64,000 bases of DNA from Trichodelitschia bisporula (lineage: Eukaryota > Ascomycota > Dothideomycetes > Phaeotrichales > Phaeotrichaceae). Positions 47,261-59,743 of the stretch are shown here, one piece after another. How positions within the stretch are numbered: position 1 is the stretch's first letter; every line of letters starts with the position of its first letter. The DNA lies in assembly GCA_010356995.1 (NCBI GenBank), contig ML996692.1, positions 124,001-188,000 on the forward strand. The letters are read 5' to 3'. The translations under genes were made by a program, and so were the position numbers. The notes under the pieces were generated by a model. The model had not been told where the DNA came from and did no database searches. It was given only the letters and a program-made list of their open reading frames with translations.

Positions 47261-48436
47261 CAAAAGGCGGGGGTGAAAAAGCTGCGAAAACTTTTTGGGA
47301 CAAAGGCGAGAGAAGGTGTTTCGGTGATTGTCGCGGTCCCGATTCCGGTAGTTGCGGAGAGCAATGCTTGGGAGAATTTCAGGAGGTTGGTGAGTTCTGG
47401 GCGGAAGGTGGAAGGAGGGGATCATCATGGTGGGTGGGAGCGTAACATGGCTGGCCCGGAGGCCTGTAGGGCGACCAGGGATTGGGGCACGCTAGCTCTC
47501 TGGTTGGTTGACGACAAGATCAAGAAAATTATGGGGAAGAAGGAAGAGAAGAGATGCGGATTGCGGAGAGACAAACTTTGGGCATCTCTTTCTTGTTCTG
47601 CGGCAGTTTGTTTGAGTTGTTTTGGCGACAGTAAAGTAGTACCAGAGAACAACAAGCTATGGAATGGCTGGGCGCAGATACGTAGCTACGCCAGCAGCCA
47701 GCAAGTATGTAGCCAGCAGCCAGCAAGCAGGAAGATCCCCTCAGATCCAAGCAAAGCCTACAGCGACCCCGGTCAAGCTTGCATCCCACACATGGGGACG
47801 CGCGCGTCTGCACGCCATTCCGGCACATCACGCGAATAGGCCGACAACACGTCACAGCACACAGAACTCTTCGATTATCTATCAACCTCCCCCCACGCCT
47901 CAATCTCCGGCCCCCATAAAGCTCCCCACCAGAGCCTCCTCGGCAATGCTCAAGCTGCGCGTTACAAAAGCATGCCCGCGTCTCCCAACACCACTACCTC
48001 CTCCTCAACCTGCCGCTTTCCGCTGCGCAAACAAACGCAGCTGGCTCAGACAACCTCCGAATGCCGCATGAGAGTTGAGACATTAAAAAGCTTCCTAAAA
48101 CAGCAGAGAAAATAAACTAAACAGAAATAATACGGGTGCCATGCCGGCGCACCGCCCATGCTCCGTGCCGGACAAAGCGATGAATGGCGCAGGGTATTCG
48201 GTGGTTTTGCTGCAATGGTGGAAGTCGAGCACTGCCTAATGTGCGGTTTATGTACAAGGCGGGTATGAGCGCGGGTCGGTAAGGTGTGAAATATCGGTTG
48301 GCGACAACGGTCTTAGGCAAGAAGAACCAAGCCCAAGCCAGACCGATACAAAAAAGCAGATCCCTCTAACCACATGGTCCGGAAAAAGCACACTGAACGC
48401 CGTGGGTAGTCGATGGAAAATCAAGCTCCAAATCCT
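47261..48436. other. 1.2-kb intergenic region, promoter of the Kelch-BTB gene and 3' flank of BST1
   Basis: No supported gene. A short duplication (CCAGCAGCCAGCAAG twice, 47691-47727) is the only notable feature. Confidence 0.5.
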
Positions 48437-51400
48437 CTACGGCCGCTTCTTGGGGTGACCCTCGACTTCGGAAGCACCGTCTAAAAGTCGGAAGAGTCTA
48501 GAAAAGGACAGTGGACTCGTCGACCAGTGGATGATGACGAACCACATGCAGAGGATGTTGACGAGATGATGAAGAAGGTAGGCATAACTCACACCGTAAA
48601 CGGCGGCGGAGAAGGCGAGCACAAACAGGAGAAGGTCCGTGACATTGCGCAAACTACCACCAGTGAGTCAAAGACAACCTGCCGAGAACGCATATAACTG
48701 ACCGAGTTTGAAGACGCGGAATCATTCTGCCGGTGCTCAGTGTTTCCACGAGCAGGATATACGGCATAATGGAGAGGATGTTGTGGTGAGAGGAGAAGGG
48801 GGTCAGCCAGTGGACCGAGAGGTTGCGGATCCACACGGCCAGCGTCGGCACATTGATAGGGAAGATCCAGAGCATTAACACGAGGATGGAGTGGGTGTAG
48901 TTGTAGAAGTTGCAATTCGCATCCGATCGCTGTCTCTACTTAGTACCCGTGCATGACAACTGCTGGCTAACTTACGGTGTCCCAGGTCACACGGAGGGCT
49001 CGGACGCATGTGGCGATCTGAACGAGGCAAAGCACAATGTAGGCGAACTGGTAGGGAATCACGGTAGACACTAGGAGGAGTAGCAGGCCAGTCGTGATAA
49101 AGCGCGTCCGTATAGGAGTGACGGTGAAGGTCGCAAGCGTCCTGCAGTTGTCAGCGCGATCAGAAATCATGGTGGGATTCTTACCGTCCGTCACTCCTGG
49201 CCGCAATCGACCGCAATGAGGAATAGATCATCGTCAGAAAATAGGTCAGGGCCAATGCAACGTAGTTGATGGCGATGCAGAGTCCGAGACTGATTACGCC
49301 AAAAATTGGAAGGAGGAACCAGAAGAACGGGTCCGGCGAGCCCATCAGCAAGTCGTTCTTGGTATAGTCAATAAGGCTCTCAGTGGCGTTCCCAGGTTGC
49401 CTATTAAAGTAGTGATTAGACTGGTCGACCTCGGTATGGCCGTCCTGTGCGAAATACAGCGAACACCCTGAAAGCAGAGTGAATACGATGGGGACCGATT
49501 TGCGCAGACATTGGTTCATCCCTTCCGAGAAGCTCATGAAAACGCCTACAAGTGTCAATAGACAACCCACTGGAGGGAGGCAATCTTACCAGACTCCTCA
49601 TGCACTTGAAACTGCTTCCGGAGAACCAGAGCAACAGCCAACAGCGGGAATGTCGCGAAAATTGTCCGATAGCGCATCCACAACTTTCCGAAGCTTCCCA
49701 CAACGTCGAGTCGAAGGTCAAGGTCCAGGGCGCTCTTGCAGGTGGGGTCGGTCCAAATCTGCAAGGCAAGGCCGTTGCGCAAGTCGCGTCCCCGAAGAGC
49801 GGGAGGCATGTACGGAGCAACGCCATGCAAGTTGATATCTGCCTCATGGAGATTGACGAAAAACTTGGACTCGTAGACGTCCGAGATGTACTGTCGCACA
49901 AGAGGTGTGAAGAGAGCAGCACCGTCACCACAAGCGGGGGAAGAAATTTTCAATCTGTAGGCCAGCATGCTCGAATCCAAGGCCGGAATCTTGAGATCCA
50001 TCATCAAAGGACGCTTAGCAGGGAGTCTTAGGCGCAGGGATGTGCTCAACAGCCTCCGGAGGCCAAAGGTAGACCGCAAGACAGACTCTGATCCCGCATT
50101 GAACTCGGCCACGACCCAGCCAGCAGTGGGGCTCGTTGCCTTGTCAACCACTGCAACGAACTGGTGCTCGACAAGGTCTTCCAGATCATACTGCAAGTAC
50201 GAAAACGGAGGCCTCTTTTCGAACGGGTGCTTCGCGTCGCGTGTGGAAGCTGGCAGCCGGATGGTGTCAGAAGCGGCATTTTTGCAGGCGAGACGGGAGC
50301 CGGAGCCATCACCGGAGAGATCCATGTTCATGGAGAGCAATGTCGCCGTGTTGCCGACCTGCAGCGGGAATACGCTGCAGAACAATACTTCAAGATTTCC
50401 ACTCTCACCCGGCGCATCCAAATGCTGGTCGCTCAGCAAGGTGAATTTCCTCCCCTCTGACGATCCCTGAGGGGGAATTGGCAGCAGATAGGCCTTCTTC
50501 TTTCCATGCTGGCCAAAGCTACGCAGCACCAAGCGCTCCCCCTGCGAAATGATGGCGTTGGAATCGTCCTCCAGGGTCAGAAGGGTTTTGGGCTCCTCGA
50601 AAGGAAGGGTCTTTTCAGCAATATCTTCAAGCCCAGTTAAGAGCCACTTCTTAAAAGACCGCATGCGCATCCCGCGGGGCTTCGTTTGTGCAGCGCGATT
50701 GACATCCATTACGTCGTACAGTGCTCTGATTACGGCCTTCCGCAGCTCGTCGCACCAGGTTATGGCCAAATGATCCATGCCCATCCAGACGTCCGGGATG
50801 GACGAGGTGAAGACAGTGAAGCCATGCGTATCCGGCACCAAGGACGTGACGCTTGAGTACTCTGATGGGATCATTGTGTCCAGACCGCCTCCTGCAATTG
50901 AAATCAGGGTGACATGCCACAAAGGGTTGTCTGAGCCCCATTCCGTCGCATGCGCTTTCCTCCAGTACTCGTTAACCTGTTTGTAGGTGGACACCATTTG
51001 AGCATCGAAGGAAACCGGTGGCCGTGCATGGGGCGCCGCGAGCGTGATTATGGTATTAACCGAGTTGGCTTGGTAGTTTGGCATCGTGAGCATGGTGCGA
51101 GCAACCACGCCACCCATTGAGTGTCCAACAAGGATCACGGAGCTTGGATCGGGCAAACTGGGGTCCCTCTTCGACCGCTCCGGGTCGTGGTATATAGAGA
51201 GGATGTAAGCGATCGCATCGTTGAGGTACTCCGCCTGGTCTAGCAGAGTCTGGCCGTGAAAAGCGGTAATATCTTCGTTGAAATCTACCGTGAAGAAGTC
51301 CAGCGCCCGCTTCGCCTCATTGCCACCATACGGTCGGATGTGATTGGCGTAGTATTCCTCCGCTTCGGCGGCGAAGGAGCGCACTTGTTTGAAGCTACCG

Positions 51401-52041
51401 GCATTCCCGGGGATGAAGAGTACGGGAACTCCTTTCACCTGTGGGGTTGGTTAGCGCATCGGCGATAGAGGTGGTGAACTTACTCTGTAGTCTTCGTCGA
51501 TGCCCATTTCCCGGTAGAGATGCAGCGAGTACTTGGTGGCAAAGCGCGTATGCTCCGTGTCGAACTCTGGAAAAGGGACGTAGCCACTCGCCATGTAGGA
51601 CATGCCCGTGCCGATCGGATCCCGTTGTCGCGTTGTGAAGGACTGCATTATCGCAAGCATAAGTGTAGCAGCCGTCACCAGCGTAGCCACCGACAACCAC
51701 GAGCACGACCATGGATTTAACCAGCGCGCTCTCCGGCGAGGAGCCTGTGTCTCCACGACGACGTCGCGAGCGATGTCTTTGACGGCGGCGCGAAGCTCAA
51801 TCATCTCTTTTTCGCAAGGTGGAGACTTTTTGGGTGATTGATTCCATGCAGCCTTTGCGCCTGCGCCGGCTCCGGAACGACTGGTGCGTCGCTTCTTTTT
51901 ACTACTGTCGAGTTGGTGCGGCGCGGGGGTGTCTCGATGTGCGTCGTCGTTATCCGTGTCGGCCGACGCGAGGGGCGCATCGGCACTGGGGGTCGCATCC
52001 TCCTCCTCCTCAGTGCCCGACCCTGAAGGCCGTCTCCTCAT
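48437..52041 (-). CDS. BST1: GPI inositol-deacylase (Bst1/PGAP1), ER membrane
   Basis: Exons 51484-52041, 49590-51438, 49185-49545, 48976-49141, 48703-48929 and 48437-48653 give 1,125 residues. An acidic, Ser-rich cytosolic tail (1-~110) is followed by a signal-anchor helix (WSCSWLSVATLVTAATLMLA). The PGAP1 lipase domain follows, with VPVLFIPGNAGSFKQVRS and the nucleophile elbow ILVGHSMGGVVAR. A long luminal part and several C-terminal membrane helices close the protein (FWFLLPIFGVISLGLCIAIN; TGLLLLLVSTVIPYQFAYIV; HSILVLMLWIF). Known role: it removes the inositol acyl chain from GPI anchors after attachment, for ER exit of GPI proteins. A 2.7-kb divergent region separates it from the phosphatase-like gene. 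Confidence 0.95.
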
Positions 52042-54764
52042 TTAATCGAGTCCAGAGTGGACCACGAAATGCTGCACCTTGAGGGCGACGGTGACGATAA
52101 GGTGGGGAAGAGAGGGGGGAGGGAATTGGCAGCCGGGTTTGGTGGTTGTCGAGTTTCGCAGGCGGACCGAGTATTGGAAGCAGCGCGGCAAGCAGTCGTA
52201 AGCACAAGCACCAGGAGGAGGGAAGCCAAGAGTCTTGGTGGTTGGGTGGAGAGTGGAGACTGGACGGGAGGGGATTGATGTCCCCAACGCGCGCCAAGGA
52301 ACGAGGCGCAGATAGGAAGCGCGGAAGAGGGCTAGAATGGGGGTTTTGGGAGACAAATGGATGCAGATAACTCGTGCCGATAGGCGGGAGAATTCCTGTG
52401 ATGGGGTGGCTGGTGGGGGGAGAATGGAGACCGATGACAGAGGAAAAGACGCGCGCAAACACCTCGTGGGTGGGTACGGGTTTTGGCGGGACAGCTTTCT
52501 GGTTCGGGTGGAGACTTTCGTTCGGAGCAGTGAGCGAAAGAACGGGGCACAAGCGATGAAGAAAGAGAAGAAGAAGAGGTGTTTGTTTCTTCTCCACTTT
52601 GAACTACAGTTCTCTAGTATGTCATGATACGTTAGCTAGCAGTACATCCTGACGCTAGCCATTGCGAATCGCCTTCCATGTTCCAACAGTAACAGAGCTG
52701 CAGAAGAATTCTATTCCCATGTCCTACCTTGTTAGGGTCCCCCGCTATGCTCCTTGAAGATTAGCAGCTCGTTCACATTCAGCTTTTCAAGTATTTTGCC
52801 ACGCTTTTCACTCAGGTAGTGTGTCCAAGCCGTGATCAGTTCCTTGAGTGGCCTTCCCAGACGGGCAAAGATCTAGGGGAGCAAGAGAGCAAGTGAGCGA
52901 GAAGAATCGGGAGTGCGAAGGGCCCCCCGTTAAGCTAAGGTCTGAAGAGGCCAAGCGCGGCGCCTCGCAAACCCTCTGCGCACCACTCCCCTGCCCTTGC
53001 GTGCTGCGCGCCAAAAGACGCCTCAGCCTGCGGACGCAGCCAACTGCAAAAGCTGTGCGGCGCCGTGTAATAACTGGACATGACTGGCTATATATCGCAG
53101 ATGGTTTCCGAATCTCGCAATCCCGGACCAAGATGCGGTCCTCTAAGATCAGCCGCCGGCCGCGGGAGCCGCTCGAGCTCGGACAGAAAATCTCTAAAAG
53201 AAAGAAAAAAGCTTCGCGTGGTGCGCGCTTGTCTTCGGCTCCAGCTCCACTTCTCTCCAACCATGCCGTGACGCCATGCGGGACTCGCGCCATCCCGCTG
53301 TGTTCTGGGCAACGTTCCCGCGATGATGACTTCACAAACTGCAAAACACTCCACAGCTATTACTTTGAGTATCTGACACTTGCTTCCTGCCTCAGCGATA
53401 AGGCTTCCCTGCTGCAAATCTCCCTATGTATATCCCTCTATCCTGGTCTGGGGTCATCCCTCTCTCTCCATCTTGTCTGTCCGCCGAGGTCGTCGTCTCC
53501 GGATAGCCGAGCGACATCTCTTCGTCCGCGTGCATTGATACCTATCCTAGTTCTAAAGCGACAGGATCGCATTGCTCTGAAACTGATTGGCGTGGCACCT
53601 GCAAGGCGTAAGCCGGTTTGTGTTTTGGTGCCAGGTATGGCTGCTACGGCGTACAGCTGCATCCATTTGTCCTGCACAGCTTCCTGTTACAACTGCATGT
53701 CCGATGATCCACCCCAACTCTCCCGTGTCAGACTCCGATCAAGCTTCCCTTCTCTCTACCACAGTAGGCTTCTCTTAGGCTTCCATTGAGTCGGTGAGTC
53801 AACGAGAATGGTGTCGACATCCTGCTCCTTTCCGGCCCGCTTCGGCAGCCCTTTCCATTGAGCTTCTGTCCGACCCGAGCTGATTCTGTATTGGCCCTCA
53901 TGGCACTATATGGAGCAATATCCTTGCTATCATTGCTAACCCTTGGCGTGGAGAATGATTGAAACAACGTGCTACTTCGACCGAAGTCTTCCTTGCGCAC
54001 GACGTTTTAATGACTCGTAACCATCAGCCCAACCGCAATCTGAAACACAGACTTGCAGCGATACCTCAGCTTATATGTCGAACCTTTCTCCAGTCACCGG
54101 TACCGACACAAAGAAGCCGAACCATCAGTCGGCGTCGCTCTATCATATACACGTGGTGGACCTTCGCCTTGTAGTCGAATGCTAGGTGGGATGGGTTATG
54201 GCAAATTTTATGCTATTCCTTGTAGTTGAATATCTCCTACCCGCGGGGTAAACGGCCGACTGTACGTTGGCAAACATGACATCGATGGCGGTTCCATCTC
54301 GATTGTCCGACCCCACCTCCAGCTGCGCCACATTTTCTCGACGGGTGTGGCGCTTTCTCGGCATCTTGGCCTTTTGTTTGGTCCGCAGGGGTCTGACCAC
54401 ATCTCCAACATGTTCACTCCCAGACTCCTTCCTTCTCGCAGCTTTGTACCTCAACCATGATGAAAAGGTCAATCAGAGAACTCGCAGATACATCCTTATG
54501 GACGCTGTGAATCTATACCAGTGGTTCCCTCAATTCAGCAAGAGCGAGCCGGAGCTCCTCTTCCGCTCGTGATGCAAACAGCAAACCGTGTCCCCCACGT
54601 GACGGCATAATTCACAACATCGACTACGGAGCTATTGCTAAAGCCATCGCTGATATCATCCACTCCGCCACACTTTTCCACCACCAAACTCTTCATACCG
54701 GATACTCATCACTGGGCAGCACACTTCTCCAACATAAAAGCCTCAAGCGGAACTTGCGCCAACC
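52042..54764. other. 2.7-kb divergent intergenic region
   Basis: It lies between the BST1 and phosphatase-like starts. The longest frame is 313 codons (52848-53789, plus). It has no recognisable domain and a Ser/Arg/Leu composition that looks non-coding, so I do not call it a gene. The remainder should hold both promoters and leaders. Confidence 0.5.
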
Positions 54765-55667
54765 ATGGAGACCAACCACATCCCAAGTGCTGCTGCATTG
54801 CGGGAGTACACATACAGCCTTGCTCTCCCCCAGCCACCGCAAATCTACATTCCTGGAGAGCCTTGGGCTACTCCCCATGAGGAAGTCCCGCATGACAGGA
54901 TCATTTCGCTCTCGGATCCTGCTCTCGACATTTCATTCCTGAACGGCACCGGCTTTGCGAAAGTACTCCGGGAGCCGATGATCGACTGGGAATACCAGTG
55001 CCGCCACGAGGCACAGCAAATCCTGTCCTTCCTCTGGATTGGTCCGAAAAGCGCCGCGCGTGACCGGTACTTTCTCACGGACAACAACATCACCCTCATG
55101 ATCGGCATAGCCATTTCCCATTCCATGACCGAGAGAATGCAGAAAACGGTTGTTGCTGCTGCCAATAGCGTTGGCGCAGCTTATCATCTCCTCCAGCTTG
55201 GCCATCAGCGGGACTGCATTCGCATCTTTGCTCATTGCATGATGACCATCAACGCCTACGTTCGGAGGGCGCACGATCAGGGGGCTGAATGCAATGTTCT
55301 CGTCTACTGCGACACCGGAAACGATCTCGCTCCAACGGTCATCGCTGCGTACCTCATGGAGATCGTGGAAGGAGTTAAGATGAACGATGCTATCTTGATG
55401 ACACAGCGTCGGCGCTTCAGCTCGGCCTTCAGCGATGACGCCAAGCAAGTGCTCCTCACTTACGAAGGGATCATCAAGGCTCAGCGGGAGATGGGGCACC
55501 AGCCTGGTTGTCAAATGCTATCGGATACTGAGATGGCCGACAAGCGGAAGCGCAGCAACACTGTTACTGATGATGAGCGGTTTGACGGACGCTATAACGC
55601 GCCTTTCGTTGATCCTGATCTCGACATCGACATGGAAGATGACCTCGATCATATTTGCCAGTCTTAG
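54765..55667 (+). CDS. Dual-specificity-phosphatase-fold protein lacking the catalytic Arg (STYX-like pseudophosphatase)
   Basis: A single exon of 300 residues. The N-terminal ~85 residues are Pro-rich. The DSP-like domain (about 85-245) begins QQILSFLWIGPKSAARD, followed by LMIGIAIS and FAHCMMTINAYVRRA. Its active-site loop reads VLVYCDTGNDLAPTVIAAYL. Against the HCxxGxxRS signature the Cys (Cys182) and Gly are kept, but His is Tyr, Arg is Leu and Ser is Ala, so normal catalysis is unlikely. A basic KRKRS patch and an acidic tail (DPDLDIDMEDDLDHI) follow. Family knowledge: such dead phosphatases act as phospho-binding competitors or scaffolds. The partner is unknown. Confidence 0.8.
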   Translation: METNHIPSAAALREYTYSLALPQPPQIYIPGEPWATPHEEVPHDRIISLSDPALDISFLNGTGFAKVLREPMIDWEYQCRHEAQQILSFLWIGPKSAARDRYFLTDNNITLMIGIAISHSMTERMQKTVVAAANSVGAAYHLLQLGHQRDCIRIFAHCMMTINAYVRRAHDQGAECNVLVYCDTGNDLAPTVIAAYLMEIVEGVKMNDAILMTQRRRFSSAFSDDAKQVLLTYEGIIKAQREMGHQPGCQMLSDTEMADKRKRSNTVTDDERFDGRYNAPFVDPDLDIDMEDDLDHICQS

Positions 55668-56641
55668 ATCCACGGACATCTCTCATCTCATGCCGTGGTG
55701 TACGGCAATTCAACAATCACATACCATCAACGCCTCCACACTCTCACCTTCTATAATTTCATAGTTCATATTTCCTCCTTTTCCCCCACTCACAACATAC
55801 CCCCTTTCCTCGGTTCTCTTCCGGATCCTGTCTCGAAGCGTTCCGGCACCAGTATGGCGCATGGGATGATGGGTTCTCTGGCGTTCGGAACCAATGATTT
55901 CTTTTCGGACGGTGGATAGATGGTCTGTCTGTTCGGGCGTCCAGGATGATGGAGGTTTTGCTTCAATGTCTTGATAGGGTTGATTCGGTATGGAATGGGT
56001 AATTCAATAGTCTAATTTCTGCTATTGGGTTTACGTGTGATGTTGTTATGGAAGGAACATTGATATGTCAGGAAGGCGCATACTACGGGTCATGATGTGA
56101 TGAGCGCATGATGGAAGGGAAGGAGCAAAGGAGGATACTTGGCATCGTGTATCTGAGTTTCGAGAGTCTCTGACTCTCTTCCTCTCTTGGTCCTCTACTT
56201 CAACCTTCAGTTTGCACTGTTGCGTTGCCTGTGTAATGAACTTTGCCCCCATCGAACTGATTTTCATGTGTTCCATGTTCACCAGAAAATTTGATCATGT
56301 ATCCCGCCACAAGCTCCCACGAATGCATTCGCTTTTTCCCTTCGCCATCATAATAGCTGCCCAGGGTTCGATGAGACAAGCACAGAATCGCAGCGGGTTA
56401 GCTGCTGCTTCATGTCACTCATCACGATCACTGCAATTCATGAACCATCTTTCCATTACTCAATGAGACTAAACTAAAAGCAAACCACAGAAAGTGGTGC
56501 CACCTCGAACTCCGTATTTGTTGTCCCAGGGTATCTCGTCATGTTATGTCATAAATGCGTCCATTCTCGTAATCGTAATCTGTCATGGTGATCATTGCTC
56601 CGTATGCTGCCCACAGGTCGTGCGAGCCGAGCGCGGAACTC
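55668..56641. other. 1-kb convergent intergenic region
   Basis: It separates the 3' ends of the phosphatase-like and F-box-like genes and presumably contains both 3' UTRs. Nothing else is seen. Confidence 0.5.
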
Positions 56642-58399
56642 CTAATAATCCGTATAATCATCGTCGACATCCATGTCCTCAGCGTCATCGTCGTCGTTGT
56701 CGCCGTTGTCGTCGCCGTCATAGTCAGACTCTTCCTCCTCATCCTCATGCGCGAGGCACTCCGTGCAGGTGCAGAGCACATCAGAATTCGCCACATCCTG
56801 GATATCACGCTTGACGCGAGCATGCTTCAACTTCAACGTCCGCAGATCTTTCTTGATGATATCATCCATCTTCTTCTCTAGCTCGTCGAACAGCTTCTGC
56901 AGGCCCGTCTCATCGCCAATCTCGCGAAGCAGGCGCGCGCGGTGAATGAAGCCTTCCTTACCGTCTGGCATGCGAGCGGAATAGTGCTGCCGGAGCCGAC
57001 GTGAAAGGTCGACCATCTTCTGGTAATAGCCGCACACACGATGCCACTCTGGAGTGGGAATGAGAGCGGGGCCATAGGCGAGAGGACCGGGAGTTCCGAC
57101 AAGCAGGCGCAGAGTGGTCTGGAACTTCTCTTTGTAGGTGAGAAAGTCTTCGTGCTCGGTGAGCTGCTTCAGGACTGTCATCGGCGGGACCTTCGGGGAG
57201 TAAATGGTGGTCGGAACGTCGAATGTGAGTACATTATCGTCCATGGTGACATTTCCCTGTGCATCTATGGCTTGAGTGGGCTCAACGTGGTCCATAATAT
57301 ACACCGATGGCGCGATCCACTCCTGGGAGACGACTTCGTAGACGAACTCCAGAGAGACGTGCGTGATGTTGCGGAGGAAAAGAAGCGGTTCCGTGACTAA
57401 CTTAGCCATTTCGAAGACATCATCGTCGTTCCACTTGTCATGGACGTTGTGCACGCAGAGGACTACCGTAAGCGTGTGGACGAGCTTGTGGCGATTGATA
57501 ATCTTGGCAAGCTGAAGAACCGAGTCGCGCAAGTTCCACATGCGAACCTCGAAGTCCGCGAAATGGCCGGAGCCCTCCTTGATTTTGAGGAGGTTCAACT
57601 GTATGCGAACGTTCCGAATATGACGGAACATCGCCGGATCCCAGCGCGTTGGCATGCCGTACGGGGAGTCGTCGAGAGAGTGGGGAAAGACCATCCGACC
57701 GCAGACGGCAATCGTCCTATCAGCAACGACGGCGGTGTAGGGATGAGTGCCGTAAAGAACTTCAGAGGCTTCCTTATTTATGGTCTTGTTGACACGGAGC
57801 AAGCCTAGGGTGCACGCCACCTTGTCCTGGCGCAGAGGCACAGGGCGAGAATTGAAGGCCGAGATCGGCTTGTCCGGAAGGAGGTATGTGAAGATCTCGC
57901 GCCGCAGCTCCGTGGGGATCCTCATGATATGGCAAGGCATAACCTTCCAGCCCCGATGCTTGTGGCAGAGGTCGAACTCCGGCGGATTCGGTCGAATGCG
58001 CTCGCCGCAAGGCTTACCATCATCGTCGACGAAGATGCACTTGATCGCCGGAATCTTCTCGTCCTGATGAGCGGAGCAGACGTCCAGGAAGAGATCATTA
58101 CGACGCGGACACGATTTGCCGCAGATGGAGATCTGGTCACCATGGAACTCGACGTAGTTGCACTTGTTGGCCCGCGCGGGAAGCTTCTGAGGCTTGTACT
58201 TGATGGCAACATCAGGCGAAAGTACAAGCGGGGCGTGCTCGGCGAATTGACGTGGCTGCACACGAGTCGGAGGAGTTGGGATGGCCGGGATCAGCCCACT
58301 CATGGCAGGCACAGGATCTCCGACGGGCACCAATCCGGATGGGCCCGGCCCCATGTACAGCTGCACATAGTTGAGAGGAGGGACTGTGTTCCTACTCAT
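56642..58399 (-). CDS. F-box-like protein with two N-terminal Cys/His modules
   Basis: A single exon of 585 residues from the ATG at 58399. The frame extends 55 codons further upstream, but those look like leader. A Pro-rich tail (1-70) is followed by two similar Cys/His units. Unit 1 has Cys80, Cys93, Cys97, Cys108 and His111; unit 2 has Cys121, Cys131, Cys145 and His148. Both contain a C-x(2)-V...G...CG...C-x2-H outline. An F-box-like helix pair follows at once (MRIPTELRREIFTYLLPDKP, ~159-178). Next is a long helical region typical of fungal F-box orphans (LGLLRVNKTINKEASEVLYG). The C terminus has CTCTECLAHEDEEEES and a run of Asp. Fungal proteins of this type may be SCF adaptors. The substrate is unknown and zinc binding is inferred. 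Confidence 0.8.
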   Translation of the reverse strand: MSRNTVPPLNYVQLYMGPGPSGLVPVGDPVPAMSGLIPAIPTPPTRVQPRQFAEHAPLVLSPDVAIKYKPQKLPARANKCNYVEFHGDQISICGKSCPRRNDLFLDVCSAHQDEKIPAIKCIFVDDDGKPCGERIRPNPPEFDLCHKHRGWKVMPCHIMRIPTELRREIFTYLLPDKPISAFNSRPVPLRQDKVACTLGLLRVNKTINKEASEVLYGTHPYTAVVADRTIAVCGRMVFPHSLDDSPYGMPTRWDPAMFRHIRNVRIQLNLLKIKEGSGHFADFEVRMWNLRDSVLQLAKIINRHKLVHTLTVVLCVHNVHDKWNDDDVFEMAKLVTEPLLFLRNITHVSLEFVYEVVSQEWIAPSVYIMDHVEPTQAIDAQGNVTMDDNVLTFDVPTTIYSPKVPPMTVLKQLTEHEDFLTYKEKFQTTLRLLVGTPGPLAYGPALIPTPEWHRVCGYYQKMVDLSRRLRQHYSARMPDGKEGFIHRARLLREIGDETGLQKLFDELEKKMDDIIKKDLRTLKLKHARVKRDIQDVANSDVLCTCTECLAHEDEEEESDYDGDDNGDNDDDDAEDMDVDDDYTDY

Positions 58400-59743
58400 G
58401 ATGGCGGTTTGAGGCCGGAGGACAATGCCTATGCTATGGATATCAGCAACCGGTTGCAACCCGCAGTGTGAAGCTGCTCGTACTTCATATTGAACGATAT
58501 TACGGAAGACGTTAAGAGATACGATCAAAGTCTTGTCAATAACGTACTGGATCAGGATTGTCAAGCGTTGTGGGAAGCGGGGAACTCGGTGGTTTCAAAG
58601 CAGAGGGAGGTTGTTGGTGGTAGTTGCGAGGAAGATGGTAGAGAGAAAGCTGTAGCAGTTGTTTAGCTTTTGTGGACGGCGCACGAGCACCATTCACCAT
58701 TCCACAAAGCATTGCCGTCTTGGAAGCACGGTCCAAGCCGGCAGACTTGTGGGAGTGCCAAGTTTGTACAATTGAAGCCCGTGCTACGGAATCTCGTGGA
58801 CCCGGCGCAGTACACGGAGTCCAACGTCGTTCCCATTTGGCCGGCATATGGTCCCTTAGAAGAGCAACGACATAGCGTATCGCTATCCGGTAGAGACAAA
58901 AAATGACTTGCCTGATATTATACCAAGGGGAGGCAGAAGATGCATTGCCGCTGCTGTTCTGATGTTGCCCTTTGAAATAGATGTCGACGGTAACGTGAAG
59001 CTGAACGTGAGTTGTCGAGAGCCAGGTTGGCTATAATATATATACCTGACAGACACAGAGGGGGCTTGTACAAGCCTCTGGCATCCAATCGTAATTGTCG
59101 GCATAGGTTAAGAAGTGCATTACATCGGAAGTGGCCTTCACGTCTGCCATTCCCTGGTGGAGTTTGTTTCGGGAGTGTCTATTGGGATATTATATCTGCA
59201 ATTGCATCAGTCGTAGGTAATTGCAAGACCCGACTTAAGGGGGGAAGGATGGAAGGACATGAAGAAATACTAGCCGATGGTCTGGATCCAGGCCAGTGGT
59301 GCAAAGCATTATGAAGGCGGCACGTGAGCTCCTGAAGCCAGGGAGCCAGGCACTCGAGAGGATAGTGCAAAGGTTCCCATGTGGACCGAAACTTCGAAGA
59401 CATTAGCTTTCGGGGGTGAAGCAGAATATTACTGATAGCCACAAAATCTTAAAAACCAAAAGCACCTTGACAGCTACTCACAAAAGTCAAAATATACGGA
59501 GTATGAGGAGGAACAAAGATTTGGACCATGTACATCTGTACGTAGTACCGAGGCAGAGGTGATCCAGGGGAAGGCTAGATTTATGTACCGGTAGTCTGGG
59601 CCAGCCACGTGCACAGACGACTGCCTGCCAACTTGGCAGTGGCGGATTGTGGCGGTGCAGTCACCACCAGGTGCCACCTCGACGACCATCGTCTTGAAGC
59701 TTCTCAACCATCGACTACCTTCCATCACTATTAACAACAGAAA
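58400..59743. other. 1.3-kb divergent intergenic region, F-box-like / PPT1
   Basis: No supported gene. It must contain both promoters. A short TATATATA stretch lies near 59036-59043. Confidence 0.5.

Noticed and set aside
58400-58564. 55-codon N-terminal extension of the F-box-like protein
   Set aside because: It lacks similarity to F-box-protein starts and precedes a well-placed ATG with a Pro-rich tail; it is taken as leader sequence.
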